A stretch of 64,000 nt of DNA from Straminergon stramineum. Lineage: Eukaryota; Streptophyta; Bryopsida; Hypnales; Calliergonaceae. The DNA is taken from assembly GCA_963920665.1 (NCBI GenBank), contig OY987268.1, positions 5,644,501 to 5,708,500 of the forward strand. The letters are read 5' to 3'. Below the pieces are notes generated by a model that was not told where the DNA came from, made no database searches, and was given only the letters and a program-made list of their open reading frames with translations. This document shows, piece by piece, positions 52,345 through 64,000 of the stretch. Numbering within the stretch: position 1 is the stretch's first letter; every line of letters starts with the position of its first letter. The position numbers and the translations under genes are program-made.

Positions 52345-53013
52345 ATGGGGTGGAATCGTTTGCGCGTTGGGGAAGACGTAGAAGGCTCCCCTCACCGTCG
52401 CCACCACCGCCTCACCCGTCTCTGCGCGGCCTGCTGCATTGGTCTCTGCTCGTGCTTCATCTTCGCCGTGATCGTCCTCGGTCTGGCTGTTCTTATCGGC
52501 TGGCTGGCCCTCGACCGTCCCAAGTCCACCCACTACTACATCGTTTCGGCTTCCGTCCCCACCTTAACCGTCGCTGGCGACTCCAATAACCTCCTCTCGA
52601 ACTCCCAGATCAACGCCGTGTTCACGTACGGCCTGGAGGCTCGCAACCCCAACGGCAAGGTGACCATGGAGTACGAGAAGTTCAACGTGCAAACCACCTA
52701 CCTCGGGGTGGACATCGGCCATAGCTCCGTGGCGGGCTTCCGCCTGGGCAAGAAATCCTCGCAGATCGTGACGGTGACCACGCAGGGGGATGCAGTGGGG
52801 GTGAGTAACATTGTGGGGACGTCCTTGAGGACGGATATCAACCAGAAGTCCGTCACTGTGCATGTGAAAGTGGATACGCGCGTGAGAGCGCATATCGGGA
52901 GTTATACGTCGTTTTGGATATGGCTGCATACGCATTGTCGGGTGACGGTTACGCCGCCGGATCAGGGGAACGTCGGGACGTTCGTATCGTCTGATTGCGA
53001 AATGAGTAGCTAG
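52345..53013 (+). CDS. NDR1/HIN1-like (NHL) LEA-2 family membrane protein
   Basis: 222 residues in one exon, GC-rich unlike the surrounding DNA. A short basic N-terminus (SPHRRHHRLTRL, residues about 14-25) is followed by a single long hydrophobic segment (CCIGLCSCFIFAVIVLGLAV onward, about residues 28-57) and then an extracellular-type LEA_2 domain with the signature ARNPNGKVTMEYEKFNV, the NPN motif shared by NHL proteins. It is probably a type II plasma-membrane or plasmodesmal protein; flowering-plant relatives act in pathogen response and stress signalling. The start ATG at 52345 is the first in the frame; the frame stays open upstream without an ATG. Exact role unknown. Confidence 0.87.
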   Translation: MGWNRLRVGEDVEGSPHRRHHRLTRLCAACCIGLCSCFIFAVIVLGLAVLIGWLALDRPKSTHYYIVSASVPTLTVAGDSNNLLSNSQINAVFTYGLEARNPNGKVTMEYEKFNVQTTYLGVDIGHSSVAGFRLGKKSSQIVTVTTQGDAVGVSNIVGTSLRTDINQKSVTVHVKVDTRVRAHIGSYTSFWIWLHTHCRVTVTPPDQGNVGTFVSSDCEMSS

Positions 53014-53238
53014 CTGGGATCCAATGTTCTGTCTCCTTCGCCATAGCTGGAACTTCTTTCTGCAATTGTAAGTTCACGCAGTTCTCCTGCAACTGCGCTG
53101 TAAAGTTTTGTTTATTTTCTTTTCTTCGAAATTAGAATATGTGCAAGGTCTTAGATTCTTCGTTCCGCCCGTTTTTGGTTCTGGTCTTAAGTTATCTCGT
53201 CGATTGTATGCGTCGATTGTTGTCGGCAGTATTACTGC

Positions 53239-53244
53239 AATAAA
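53239..53244 (+). terminator. Candidate poly(A) signal of the LEA-2 gene
   Basis: AATAAA 226 bp after the LEA-2 stop; a reasonable plant near-upstream element, not proven. Confidence 0.45.
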
Positions 53245-56200
53245 GCTTCGACATGGCCGGCCACTCTTGCACAGTGCAAATGGGGTGACAATTATTCAGT
53301 AACGTGGACATGGAATGGGGTGACTTGGCACTTGATTTGGCGGAATGGGGTCACCCATCACCCCCACCTGCATCTGGTGATCTTTCAAACCGTTGACAGT
53401 GAATTTGTTGCTTTTGATCGGAAGCTTGTTGGGTCTGATCTTAATTTTAGGGTTGTCTGGATTGGTCTTAAGCTTACATTATGAAGGAGTTGAGGCATGG
53501 AATTCGGGAATAGAGGTGTGCAGAAACTGTACAGTAGTTCATTATACTAGATTACCCGTCCAGGGTTGGCATTCAGTTACTGAACACACCATACTCGTTT
53601 GAATTAAATCAGGACAGTCAAATCTTGGGTAGTGAAGTTATAGCCCTCAGAGAGTGCGATGGAGCACGGCGATTACGACTTTAGATCATACTCCTGTTTT
53701 TTCCAAATAACTTACAATAATGCTTAAACGTGATGATGTAACGACAGGAGAGGGTCAAAATGGTGTTGTTCTTACTAATTGTGAGTCGGGAATTTGGACC
53801 CTTGTGGTGGGGCTTGAATTATTTTATTGCATGCTTGAGATCTACACTGCAGGGCGTTTGTGATGATTGGAATTTTCAATGACAACGAGGTTCTGTCTTT
53901 GTACATGGAACTGTGATTGCACATACGCTCGTGCATGTGGATGATGAACTAATCATGTGAAGTTTTCTGCCGGCGTCTGGCTTGACCAGGCAAAAGAGTG
54001 ATTGAAATTATTGATGACTTTTTGGGAATGAGAACATGAAATCTTGGCCATATTTGATAATCAGGGAGCTCTTTTGTGCTATTACAGAGTAGTAGCCTTT
54101 GGGGTTCTTCATCATCCAGAAGGTTGTGAAGCATACTGGTGTGACGGTTCTATCAATTAAGTTCGCCTTTCGATTTTGCTGAAGACTTTTACATTTACAT
54201 TTTAGATGATTTTTTTGATTAAGTATGTAACCAGACAGAACACATGCTGCTAGTAGTAATAAGTCACTTCTGGTATTGAATGCACGGCATGTGCATGCAC
54301 TTGAGCAGACTTTCCGTAGGGACATCTCGGTGGCAGCGCTGTTTCTTGACTAATTCCTTTCTGCATTTTCCAAATCGATGCACTCAGCAAAATTACCGAA
54401 ATATATAATGAACTGAATCCCAGATCGTAGGTAATCCCGAGAACCCTACCAGCACAGGTCTTTTCCCCACTTTACTCCAGCTGAGAATCTTGCTTTTCAT
54501 GCCACTTCTGGAGATTCCACTCGTGTGGCATGGCAGTGAACCGGCAATGGAGATTTATCTGGAAGTGTGCACTCCGGTATTCGACCGAAAAAGCAAGCAT
54601 GAAAATTTTTGAGAGCTAAACTTTCTAAACGCAGTGGATGTTGCCGAACAAAGAATATGCTCTTGTATGAGCTGGATATACTCATTTGCTCTACACTGTC
54701 TCTTCGACACCAGCAGGAACTTTTTATGACCTACCGGCAATGTTTAACCCTTAAAGGACGATCTGACCACCATGGAAATTACCTGTTTGTGGTACCATGT
54801 GAATTGTTGTATTTAAAAAATGCAAAAGCATTCATTGAAAGTCAAAATATTGTAGTAGACCTCCCCTTTTCACACAAGATATGGAGGATGACTCCTGTCT
54901 TGCATGGAGAGATTCTTTGTTACACTGCCTGCATGGCTGAAAAATGGCTGTGGCATCATTAAAGGATAAAAGAGGAAAGTAAACATATAATGTGAATTTT
55001 GAATTAGGTTTGGTAATTGCACCTTAAATTGATTGAAAAAGCATTTGGACTTGGTTTCAAAGTTCCATTCATGACATTGTAAATTTTGTTGGGATCTTAT
55101 TGGGTGCAAAACGGGATTCTAGATTTGCATGTTTGTACAAGTAAGCTATGAATTTTTAAAGTAATAATAATAGGTACACCCAAAATCTAAAGTAGACTTT
55201 CTTATTCAAAGAACTTACATTGCAAGCAAGAAACTCAATTGGACAATTGAACAAATAGGTTACAAAGTAGGTGCAATTACCTTACATTCATTTATTAGGG
55301 TGTGATATTAGTTAGGTTCAGATGTACTCCATCCATGTACATCTTTTTGTTTTTTACTTGTTTCAAATTACTTGTCTCATTCTACAATGTGCTTCAACTT
55401 GATTTTAGGGTTGAAGATGATTTCTTTTAACTAATGAAATGAAGCACAAGAAGTCTAGTTTATTACTCGCAATTTGATATCATGAATCATATTTGGTAGT
55501 TTTTCATATCGTTGTTTTTACCATCTTGTCACTCGTTCTTACAATTGAAAGTACTCTATCAACATTTTTATACCTTGTGTTTGAACTATGTCCATAACTT
55601 TTGATTGGAGGCTTCAAATCACAAGTGGAATTTGGGAAGTGAAATTTAACTTGATTTCTCACATTTTCATTGTTAATTTTGAAGAAAGTTGGTTTGCAAT
55701 GCTTAAATGAGGTCTAGAATTTAGTTGTGAATACAATTACTATCAACAATCAACCTCCCAACCTCCCAACCTCCCAACCTCCCACCTTGCTTCAATTAAC
55801 CAATAATTATCCTTTAATGATTGATAAAGAACATGAAATAAGAACCTCTTCAAATTATCTTCTCACAACTTCTTGTCAATGAACCTCCTTCATTTCACCA
55901 TTCATAAATCTCTTGATTTTTGAAGGTTCATGTCATACTTGACTCAAAAATATTTAACTTCCAACATTATTTGACTTTAAATTTACTTAATTGTGACTAG
56001 TACGTAGTCATTGATTTCCTCAAAAAATGACCCCATTTTTTGAATTATTTGCTGTCGAACCCCTCCACACAATAAAGCTTCATGTAGATGCATTATTTTA
56101 TCAATTGAAAGAATTATTCTAAGACCCAGAATGATGACAGCAATCACAGTATTCTACTATACATTATTTTCACACTAAATTTGGCACAATTCAACATAAT

Positions 56201-57355
56201 TGTACTCCGTACAATACATCTAAAAAAATACCGGGTGGACCAAGTCACCAAATCATGCACGGTGTACTCAAAGATCACTCAAATCTGCCACCGACACGAC
56301 CGGTCACCGGTGACCGCCCTCATATCTCCCCGCGGGCACGGATCACCGCGCATCGTCTTCTCCGTGGAAAGATGCTCTGCAGCTTTGCTGCTGCGGATCC
56401 TGCCATCTCGGTCATCGCAATTTCTTCGGGTTTGATGCATTTCAGTGGGACTCTTCACAGAAGTATCCAGTTACTCTCCTGTAGTTGTAGAGTCTGTAGA
56501 GCTACTCCATCTACAATCACTAAGATAGAAGGATGCAGAGCTGCCACGGCTTCAACCTTTTGCATGCATTAGCCATGGCCGCCGGCTTTGGATTCTCATC
56601 ATCTCCGGAGGTTTCACGGTTTCTCGTTGACGAATCTCTGCCGTGGTTCGAGGTTGCGTCTATGGCGAACTTGCGTCGTTCGCGGTCGGGATGCAGGGGA
56701 TATCATCGTCGCGGATTTTCCGGAGGCATGGACGACGTTAGTTAGGGTTGAGTAAGTCAGTTGCAGCCATTCCGTGTCATGTGGCATTGTGGGTCTCTCT
56801 TCGTAGCAAAGAGAATCGTTTAAATCGCAGGAGTTTTTAAAATCAGAAAGGCAGGGATAAAAGGAATCGTAGTCGATATAATCTATGGTTGCTTTCAACA
56901 TTTAAAATTATTGAGATGTCGTACTCAATTCTCAACCAGTGGGGTCTTGTTGAAAAGCTACTGAAAATGCGCTTCTAAGAAGCTACAAATACGTCTCCAG
57001 ACTCAAATTATCGAGGAGACCGATTCCAGTTTGCTATATAGGGTTTCAGATGACGTGTGATGATGGACAAGTGTCATGGTTAAGTAGGCGTTTTTTCATA
57101 TTCTCTTGTTGAATTCTATTCGTCTTTGCAATTTTGTTTCTGCGCTTCTTATAGTAGTAGCATCGTATATTTGAAGCGTAGTGCTCTTCTATCCTTGTTT
57201 GTACCTGTAAACTTGTGTTGGAGTTCTTTTCAGGAGGAAATAGTTTGAAGCGAAAGGACGATGAGGAGAATTGTGCGACGACGGTTTGCTCCTGGTGTGT
57301 AGGCGGAATTGGACCAGGGCAGGTAGCAATCGGAGATTTGTTATCTTCTGGAAAG
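53245..57355. other. Intergenic region between LEA-2 and F-box/PP2 genes
   Basis: No gene supported. Short ORFs on both strands (for example 54609-54962, 56255-56572, 56533-56745) carry no recognisable domain. 56260-56760 is more GC-rich than average and may be promoter or leader of the next gene; 57220-57235 has an acceptor-like TTCTTTTCAG. A CCT-rich minisatellite is listed separately. Confidence 0.5.
55752..55783 (+). repeat. Short tandem repeat (AACCTCCC)4
   Basis: Four perfect 8-bp units. Resembles neither the plant telomere unit (CCCTAAA) nor a known site. Confidence 0.85.
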
Positions 57356-58297
57356 ATGGACATGACCGAGCTTCCGGATGATTGTATAGTCTCGGTTTTA
57401 GGCCACACTACACCGTTGGACGCCGCACGGTTGGCAAGCTTATGCTCTACTTTCAAGAGAGTTGCAGACTCTGATGGGCTTTGGCTGAATTTCCTGCCTA
57501 GCGATTACAAAAGCATTTGTGGACCGCGGAGGGGTTCTCAAAGCACGAAAGAAATTGTGAAAATTCTTGCCGCTGGCGTGTTCCTAGACAATGGGATGCA
57601 GAAGTACATGCTTTTGACTCGGTCAGGTGGTATTTGTCGTAAGCTCTCCGTGACTGCCATGGACATTGCTTGGGGCTCGGATATGCGATTCTGGGAATGG
57701 GAGCATTCTCGGAGTTCCTGTTTCAGCAAGGTGTGTGTTTTCTGTGTAACCTTGTTTAGGGTTTGTAACCTTTCATTTTCTTGATTTGGAGTCATTTAGT
57801 TGTGTGATGCTCATGGATTCCGGGTTTTTTTTCAGGTTGCGCACCTGCTTGCAATTTGCTGGCTGGAAATTCGTGGAACGTGGAGCTGTTCCTTAACTCC
57901 AGGCTCATACACCGCTGTGTGGCGTCTTCGTGTTGCAAACCCGCAGGGCGGCCGATTGTACTTCCTTTCATGGCAAAAGCCGCTTACATTTATACTCTCT
58001 ACCTCCGACGGCCAGACGCTGGAGAAGACCCTAGACCTTTCACAGGCACCGGGAAAGGGTTTTGAAGAGTGGGTTGAGTTCGAGGTCGGCAGCTTCACGG
58101 TGCTCGGGGAGGAATTCTCTGCCGCTCAGCAGGTTGATATTGCATATGGCATCCGGGAGACCGATTGTTCATACTGGAAAGGAGGTCTCTTTTTGGATTG
58201 CCTGATATTGCGTCCTACAGGGTGCCAAGACGATGCGCATCCTTTTTTGAAGGACAGAGAGTTTAGCGGAATTCGGGGCCATCCTGGCGTGTTCTAG
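57356..58297 (+). CDS. F-box protein with PP2 (phloem protein 2-like) lectin domain
   Basis: Two exons, 57356-57730 and 57836-58297, joined in phase 0 across a 105-bp GT-AG intron; 278 residues. Residues about 4-48 are an F-box (ELPDDCIVSVLGHTTPLDAA, then CSTFKRVADSDGLW). The rest is the PP2 lectin-like domain: SVTAMDIAWGSDMRFWEW, CWLEIRGTWSCSLTPG (equivalent to the VCWLEI block), YTAVWRLRVANPQGGRL, ending in DCLILRP. F-box proteins recruit targets to SCF ubiquitin ligases through SKP1; the PP2 part in flowering-plant relatives binds N-glycans, suggesting a glycoprotein-directed ligase. The frame is open upstream to about 57215, and an acceptor-like TTCTTTTCAG at 57225-57234 could mean an earlier coding exon; ATG 57356 is the first in frame. 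Confidence 0.87.
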
Positions 58298-59665
58298 TTG
58301 TCCATTGCCGTGCTCACCTCTCCTGTAGTTCCTGAAGAAGCAGAGGGTTGAACTCACTGCGGTATTTCTATCGACAGAAATGTCTTGTAGATTACGAGTC
58401 TTGTGAAAAGCATACTGAAATTGTACAGGAAGTGTATCAATATCTGTTCACCAGCCACACATTTGGTCACCTTCAGTAGTCTAGTTGTTGACGACAGCGA
58501 ATGTATATCTTATTACTTTGAGGGTCTTCATCTGCACGACTCCTCCTTTGTTAAACGGCGCAATTCTCTTGTTTCTTCTGATGTTTGTGTTGACATTCTC
58601 AAAGTCTTGTGTTCTTAGAGCATTGCCACCCATTCACGTCAAAGCGATCTAAGGCATGGTCGGGCTCCAACAAATGTCCCACCGCGGACCTGACGAGGGA
58701 CAAAAAGAGATTGGTCATTCCAAAAGTCTCTCGGCAAACAATAGGACACCATCCCTGCCATCCTTCTTATTTGGTTGTTTGATCTTGTCAATTTGTTGGT
58801 TTGTGTGCCACAACACATTATATCTTGTATTTTTTTAATCAATTGGCATTGTTAATGGTTGTCTCAATTGCATAAAATCGGATAAGATGGTCATCTTCAC
58901 GTCGGTGGAACTGTTCGGTAATGACAGTTGCAAGTAAAAAGAAAGATTCAATTGAAAGCAGAGTGGAGCAGCTTATCGAAGAAGATTCGCCCGACGTACG
59001 AATTGATTTTGGGGATTTTACGATTTTTCATCATGTCTCGAACATCCAACCTGGATGTACGTTTTACGTCATAACGGTATTTTCATCGATAGCGGGAAAA
59101 AATGAGGTATGTAACAAATGGCTGCCCCCTGTGAACTCTATTGAGCACAAAGAAAGACGGCGCTACTCTGTGCCCTCCGCGCCTATTGAAATGAGGGCGC
59201 ATTTAGAACTCGTACATTTCATCATCACATTAGGAGGGTGTCAGCCCTTCATGATAATCCGGATGCTGCACAGATTACTACCGTGAGTCCGTGACTTAGT
59301 GGCTTTCAGACTGTCTGAAAATTGTCAAGAAGAAGGCAGGGCTTCAGCTTGTGCGAGGGGTTTCAGATTCGTAACTTGGCCGTGAAGAATTTCCAGTCCA
59401 TCTCCATGCGCAGTTGTTCGGAGCCGCCGGTGCGTGAATTCAGTTCAATTGTGGGTCGTGCTCAAACCAATGCTGGATCCGACGCTCACTTTATGCTCAC
59501 AAGGGTTTAAGTTACCCTTAAGGTTTAAGAGATCGGGTGATGAGACGGGATTTCATTTTGGGTGCGGGCTTGATCACTGTGCTTTTTCTCGAAGTAACAA
59601 AACGGTTTCTGGCGGTTCGATTTCTGACAGATGCCCGCTTAATTATTACTTCGGTGATTTTGGTG
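58298..59665. other. Region between F-box/PP2 and SAP-domain genes
   Basis: Probably the 3' end of one gene and the leader of the next. One ATG-initiated ORF of 121 codons (58921-59286) begins with a charged stretch (SKKKDSIESRVEQLIEED) but matches nothing I know and has no visible splice partners; I do not call it a gene. Confidence 0.5.
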
Positions 59666-62600
59666 ATGGGTATGGAAGAATTGAAGAGCTTGACGGCCGA
59701 AGTTGGGTTACGAAGATCGCGTAGGGTAATGAAGAAGGCGAGAAATGATCCTGCGATGGTAATTGACTTGGACGATGACGAAATTGAAGAGGAAGAGGAT
59801 TGGGAGCCGAAATCTCACGCAGAAGTGAAAGCTAGGTCGGTTGGTACTGTGAGCAACCCCATTTCGTTCCGGCCGATGTTTGAAAAGAATATTGAGAACG
59901 CTGGACTTGAAAAATGCAACAGCATGAGGGATGCTTTACGTTCTACAGGAATTGACTTGAATGCTACGCCGCTAGGAATGGAGGGTGAAACGAAACTGAG
60001 CAACGACAAGGACGAGATTGCGCGTGCCACGGGAATTGACTTGGACGATCCGGTAGTGCTCGGTGCGATTATGGAGTTTTCTTTCGGTGACTCCAGTTTG
60101 CAGCAGGCCGAAGTCGTCGATCTGAGCAGCAGCGATAGCGGGTATGTCTTCTTCCGTTTCCGTGAGAGAGTTCTTAGGTTCATGAGGTTCTAACTTTGCC
60201 TCATTTGAAAATGTCTTTTGCATTTAGGAGTAGGTCTTATGGGGTGGTTCAATTTTGGGCTTCATGGTTCATTAGGGGTTTAACACCGCTAGATGGTATG
60301 AAAGGTGATGAAGATGTAATTACGATGACAAATGACGCGTGTATTTCGTATGTACGTTCTTTTTTTTCGGTTTGCAGATGCAGAACATAATGTAAGTTTG
60401 CATTAAGTGTGAATGGGTAATGCGGTTGATTTTCTGGGTGCTGCAACTACATTTCTGATGCTTCTTCTGCATATGAGTAATGCATAACTAAGAGGCCTTG
60501 CTGCAAGCATATCTGGTTGGTTATCGTGGAATAATGGATTCTGCCACTATTTTCTGAAGTGCTGGTGCGAGTGCAGTGATGAAGGGAACGGTGATAATGA
60601 CGGCGAAATTGCAGAAGAACAAGAAGAAATAATCACTACTCTTAGTCGTGAAGATGCAGTAACATTCGCTGAAGTGATGAAAGCTATCAGAGGTGTGAAC
60701 AATTTGGTTTGGATCAATCTTTTGGTGTGATTATGCTGAAGAATCTTCCCTTAATGTATGAAGATCACAAAGGAGCTTAGAATTGTAGAGAAAAAGCTTA
60801 CGACCACTATAAAGACCGGAAATTGCCTTTGTGTAGAAGGAGGTGACCTGAGGAAGTTCAAAATGGATCAATTGAAAACGTATTTGCGCCACCATGGTCT
60901 ACGTATGGTGGGTGCGAAGTTCGTTCTTTTGAGTCGCATTCAAGAGCACCAGAGGTATGAAAATTTGTTTTTCCTGTATGTGTTGTATAGACTCGTTACT
61001 GAGGTTGCTGTTCCTGACTGCATATTAGAGCTTCGGTCATCTCTCTTTTTAGTCACTATAACGGCTAAACCTTCTGGTCTGTATATCTCAGAATCAAAGA
61101 TCGAGGCCAAGAGATATATCCTAGATCCTCGTTTTCCATCAACTGCAAAGGTGAAGTTCAGCACAGTGACTCATGCTACGCTAGTGCATTGTGTTACATC
61201 CTTCTCTGTGTCTTGTCTTTCAGTTTGCCCACGTAATGGTGCAAAATAATAGACGTGATTCTCAATGTCTCTCACATTTTGTGATGGCTTCTCTCGCAGG
61301 TGACGTATGTCTTGGAGATTCGGTGCTATTTTTGCAGACTGTATATGATATGTGAGTCTGCACTCTTGTTTGAATTCTTGATGTACCACAGTTACGGGAG
61401 AAAGACGTTAAATTGTAATTTTAGATTCTGAAGTTCTAGTGGAAATCTTGAAGTTGGTGAAGAACTATCAAAGTTGGAAAGAGTAGATAATATTCTTTAG
61501 ACACATTCGATACTCGAGCGTAGGTATATAATTGTCGTAGATATGATCTTGTCCAAGCATTGGTTTCAAAGCCCTTTGCGTTGAGTTCAGAAATTTTTCG
61601 ATTTGTTTTTCAGAATGAATAACATTCTCTCTTTGGGATGGGTAGGTCGTTTGACTACGACATGCGATGTGCTAGTGGTCCACCCTTGGGAAAGCGTTGG
61701 GTGGCTGGTAAAGTCGTAAGTGAGAGCTACGGTGCTGGAAAGCAACAGCACACATTCACTGTGAGTGACTTATGAAGCTTTCAAGGTTCATTGTCAGGAT
61801 TTCGTATATTGATACAATGAAATGCCAGCACCCCATGTATGATATTTGAGCTATGAATCATCTTCCTGCAATGTGACAGATTGAGGTCTTGTGGAGCACA
61901 GGAGTACAGCCTTTTTATTGCATGCGCCCGGTTAAGATCAAGGGCCGCAATTTGTATCGCATGGTCACTATGAGACAGGTGTGAAATCCTTCCTCACCTC
62001 TGTTCACCGTCACGACCTGAATTAAATAACGAGAATGTTTAGTCAATTATATTACCTTCTGATTCCCTCCCAAAGAGGACCCGATGTTCAGTGTGTATGA
62101 TTTCATCAGGCAACCGGAATCTTGGTTGTTAGTTCATTATTTTAAGGTTCCAACGTTTGTGTACCTTTAACATTAACGTGGAAAACTCTTGAAGGATGAC
62201 ACTTAGTATGAAGTATCGTATCGTTATCTCGTGTCTATCTTGATAATGTCTTGAAATGTTAGTTTTCTTAGAGGAGCCTCAGGATCACCTGTTACCAGCG
62301 GTATATCTGGAACTGCATGACTTGTAGGAGTCATGTGAAAAACCGTCGATGATAAGGATAAAGATCTTGTGACATTCGATGCAGCCCTGGAGTAACGAAT
62401 CTGACAGGCAAATGGTGCTGGACGAGAAGCATGCTCGTGGTGCAGCAGCTCGTGCCATCAGACGGGCTGTGAAGGGATTAAAGTCAAAAGGTCTGCAACT
62501 CTTTTCATTCGGGCTTCATACGTCATCAACCTAACCACTTCTCCTTGATTCAAAGCCACGTTGTTGCTCATGCTTTATTTCCTTGCATTCTCCATACTCC

Positions 62601-63555
62601 CTTTGTTTCTCTTCATGCGCTTGTTTCTGCCGTTTGGTTCATTGCTGGACTTCCGAGATCGTTAGATTCTGACTTCCGGAATCAGTATTGGTGATAACCT
62701 TCTGTACAAATTTAGAGTCATGTAGTCTTGTGCATTGATTCGCTGGTTTTACTAATGAAGAATATTCTCGTTCATGTGTTGGTTGCAACCAAAAGCTTCA
62801 TGTACTTACACAATCCTATTTTTTCTTGAACGCCACCAGGAAAATCAAGGGCAGACTCAAGGGTACACCCATACAGTCGACCCCACGAGGAAGAGTCGCA
62901 TGGTATTTCTCAAGAATCTACTCGTCAAAACGCAGGTATCCCAAAAAGCCATGAAGGCAGCATTCCTGCCCACATTGCCCCAACAGTTCCTCTCCGCAGC
63001 AGTATGCAACGTGGAACCTACACCGAGCGGACGGTCTACCAAACCTTCACAGCAGACAACCACCCTGTTCCTCCAACAACCCCTGGAAGGAGTTCCCACA
63101 CCCAGCAGAGTGAAGCACAGTGTAATATCAAGCGCAATCTAGCACCAACACGTCCAGCGCATGATTATTCCCCTCCAATGCAACATGGAAGGAGTTTTCA
63201 TACCCAGCAGAAAGAGTGCCAAGGCAGCAGAAATCCAGCACATAATCACCCCCGTCCAAGGCAACACGGAAGGAGTTTTCATAGTCAGCAGAAAGAGTGC
63301 CAGGGCAACAGTAACCCAGCACACAATCAACCACCTCCAAGAGCTCATGTACAAGAACATGGAAGGATCCATACTCAACGCCAAACCAGTTCTCAAAACC
63401 TTCCAAACCAGGACCACCATCAACAGGACGCTATTCGTATTCCATGCTCCAACACTAAGTGTGAGAATGCAGGTGCTATGCGGTGCATCATGAGGTCATG
63501 TGGTCACTGCTGTACTAGGAAGACGAACAAGGGCAGATGTCAAAGGCATAAGTGA
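59666..63555 (+). CDS. SAP-domain nuclear protein, plant CCCH62/DUF7699-like, with C-terminal Cys cluster
   Basis: Seven exons: 59666-60141, 60577-60692, 60789-60954, 61646-61760, 61880-61978, 62385-62490, 62840-63555. Phases agree at every junction, giving 597 residues. N-terminus: basic RRSRRVMKKAR, then acidic DLDDDEIEEEEDWEP. Exon 3 encodes a SAP domain (KMDQLKTYLRHHGLRMVGAK), which binds scaffold/matrix DNA. Exons 4-6 encode a block (GKRWVAG, ESYGAGKQQHTFTIEVLWS, KGRNLYRMVTMRQ, EKHARGAAARA) that I remember from plant proteins annotated as zinc finger CCCH 62-like or DUF7699. Exon 7 is a low-complexity H/Q/P-rich tail with 27-residue repeats, ending in a cysteine cluster (CSNTKCENAGAMRC, CGHCC, GRCQRH) that may bind zinc. 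Likely a nuclear nucleic-acid-binding protein; function unknown. An in-frame ATG at 59540 would add 42 hydrophobic residues and is less likely. Confidence 0.8.
63184..63346 (+). repeat. 81-bp coding tandem repeat in the SAP-domain gene
   Basis: Two adjacent 81-bp units (63184 and 63265) encode 27 residues each: HGRSFHTQQKECQGSRNPAH and HGRSFHSQQKECQGNSNPAH plus seven more. Degenerate partial units lie before (GRSSHTQQSE) and after (HGRIHTQRQ). Confidence 0.88.
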
Positions 63556-64000
63556 AAACTGGGAAACACTCGAGGAACACATGGTTGCTCTACTTCGAGG
63601 GATTGTGTGCATTCCAGTGCGTAGATTCTAATGTGGCATTAGGTGTTGCGTATAAATTCTCAGAGTTCTGTGGACTTTGGTGTGGGTCTTGCACCACTCT
63701 TGATTTACTCTGGCCACCAAAAGGTACCGGATTTCATATTCTTCTTGTGCATACAAATCTGCGGAGCATACGAATTGGCCTCAACCGCTTGCTGCTTGCC
63801 TATTCCAGCCGCTCCTTTCCTGAATCACGGATTTGAGATGAAGAATTTTTTGGGGGATCTGGAACCATTGGTGGCAGGTAACTTCTTTCCAACTTGGAGA
63901 TCAATTTTTTCAATATAGGGTTTAGGGATTAGGGTTTAACGCCAGGGCTCAATGAGTGTGTGGCTTCCGCAATTCCTAATTGCAGCTTGGGTGAATTTAG
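63556..64000. other. 3' flank of the SAP-domain gene, no gene seen
   Basis: Probable 3' untranslated region and downstream sequence. Open frames at 63552-63836 and 63643-63918 overlap each other and have no recognisable content. Confidence 0.5.

Noticed and set aside
55752..55783. (AACCTCCC)n as an interstitial telomere repeat
   Set aside because: The unit is not CCCTAAA or a known plant variant and there are only four copies.
61979..62400. Acceptor GACAG|GCAAATGG for exon 6 of the SAP gene
   Set aside because: It would put the conserved EKHARGAAARA segment out of frame; the acceptor GATGCAG at 62378-62384 gives PWSNESDRQMVLDEKHARG in frame.
1..64000. CRISPR arrays, bacterial operons, rRNA or tRNA genes
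   Set aside because: Spliceosomal introns and plant protein families show eukaryotic nuclear DNA; no array of regularly spaced short repeats and no convincing RNA gene was seen by eye. A tRNA scan was not possible.

Overview
This is nuclear DNA from a land plant that makes flagellated sperm. The evidence is a complete 3' portion of an axonemal (ciliary) dynein heavy chain gene, a gene class absent from flowering plants, sitting beside plant-type genes: an NHL/LEA-2 membrane protein, an F-box/PP2 lectin-like protein, and a SAP-domain protein of a plant family. Short (about 90-1250 bp), AT-rich GT-AG introns fit a bryophyte or another seedless plant better than a cycad or Ginkgo, but the species cannot be fixed from the sequence.

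Layout. Positions 1-34199 (+) hold 48 exons of one dynein heavy chain. Every exon junction I placed keeps the reading frame, giving about 4,015 residues through to the stop; roughly the first 250 residues lie off the left edge. Sequence signatures ([16 protein letters not shown] AAA3 block, [11 protein letters not shown], stalk, C-terminus) place it with DNAH1-type single-headed inner-arm dyneins. Its introns carry several miniature transposons: CACTA-like hairpins, a small TTTTGTTAAAATGG family, and two near-identical copies of a family with termini GGGTGATTGCAAGAAA.

Positions 34200-52000 are AT-rich, gene-poor and full of transposon remains: a 176-bp tandem repeat, two more members of the GGGTGATTGC family (one before and one after the other remains), a 200-base assembly gap, an unidentified ORF next to the gap, a decayed piggyBac-type transposase split by a nested 3.96-kb element with a 7-bp target duplication, and an antisense LINE reverse transcriptase fragment.

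Positions 52000-64000 are gene-rich and higher in GC: a single-exon LEA-2/NHL gene (52345-53013), a two-exon F-box/PP2 gene (57356-58297) and a seven-exon SAP-domain gene (59666-63555). All four genes are on the + strand; there is no sign that they act in one pathway.

Most interesting candidates: the GGGTGATTGC terminal-inverted-repeat family with 4-bp target duplications (four copies here, two in introns of one gene), the unclassified 3.96-kb element whose removal restores the transposase frame, and the non-canonical AAA2 P-loop of the dynein.
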